Of a DNA stretch of 64,000 nucleotides, positions 63,834 to 64,000 are shown one piece after another. How positions within the stretch are numbered: position 1 is the first letter of the stretch; every line of letters starts with the position of its first letter. The position numbers and the translations under genes are program-made. The notes below the pieces were generated by a model. The model was given only the letters and a program-made list of their open reading frames with translations. It did not search any database and had not been told where the DNA came from. Location of the stretch: assembly GCA_003254905.1 (NCBI GenBank), contig QANU01073111.1, positions 1,141,268 through 1,205,267 of the forward strand. The letters are read 5' to 3'. Source of the DNA: Nissolia schottii (Eukaryota; Streptophyta; Magnoliopsida; Fabales; Fabaceae).

Positions 63834-64000
63834 CACTACCCACGTGGCGCACAAAATTCTTAAGAGTTTATAATGCACATTACAAATATATATAAAGGAG
63901 AGTGCAAAAGTCCACGAAACATGGTTTCCTGGATAAGGGCAAAAATCCAAAAAATAATTTTGCAAAAAAGACTGAGACACTATTTATCGTGCGTGGGGGG

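Overview
The window is nuclear DNA of a flowering plant, almost certainly a eudicot and probably a papilionoid legume. Introns are short to medium with GT-AG borders, intergenic DNA is AT-rich, and the proteins are plant types: cellulose synthase with a RING-like zinc finger, CONTINUOUS VASCULAR RING-like protein, and an Alba protein with an RGG tail. The legume guess rests on a fold-back repeat whose ends resemble a repeat common in legumes (TTAAATATG then TTTTTAGTCCC). The species cannot be named from this sequence alone.

Layout. (1) 320-8065, minus: a complete-length but dead copy of the ribonucleotide reductase large subunit gene (RNR1), with a rearranged Ty1/copia fossil (about 2771-6093) in one intron. 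(2) 8066-13499: gene-poor DNA with a 3' half of a tRNA-Lys sequence and a solo Ty3/gypsy-type LTR (11228-13098) ending about 400 bp before the next gene. (3) 13500-19045, plus: a 7-exon LIKE-COV (DUF502) membrane protein gene whose introns carry several fold-back elements. (4) 21908-28308, plus: a 13-exon RBM39/CAPER-type splicing factor. (5) 29925-32937, plus: an 8-exon Alba-domain RNA/DNA-binding protein with an RGG tail. (6) 33000-44000: a locally duplicated, decayed region. It holds two displaced fragments of the Alba gene (intron 4 to exon 5), four broken copies of an unrecognised small gene on the minus strand, a family of about 180-bp repeats, a SINE with a perfect 15-bp target duplication, and a fragment of the same LTR family as in (2). 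(7) 44000-50444: mostly AT-rich, with a possible weak gene remnant at 44250-45480 and a MITE-like repeat. (8) 50445-57414, minus: an intact 14-exon CESA6-type cellulose synthase of 1096 residues. (9) 57415-64000: CESA leader and promoter, then gene-poor DNA ending in a cluster of four near-perfect palindromes (63691-63833).

The genes do not form a pathway: they are ordinary housekeeping and cell-wall genes in sequence. The four live-looking genes were assembled exon by exon, with splice borders and reading phase checked by eye. All are open throughout, in contrast to the RNR1 copy, which has lost a catalytic residue and acquired several stops and frame changes. I saw no CRISPR array, operon, biosynthetic cluster or new defence system. 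The most unusual signals are the palindrome cluster near the right end, the decayed tandem small-gene/Alba-fragment array, and the dead RNR1 with its inverted-LTR insertion.
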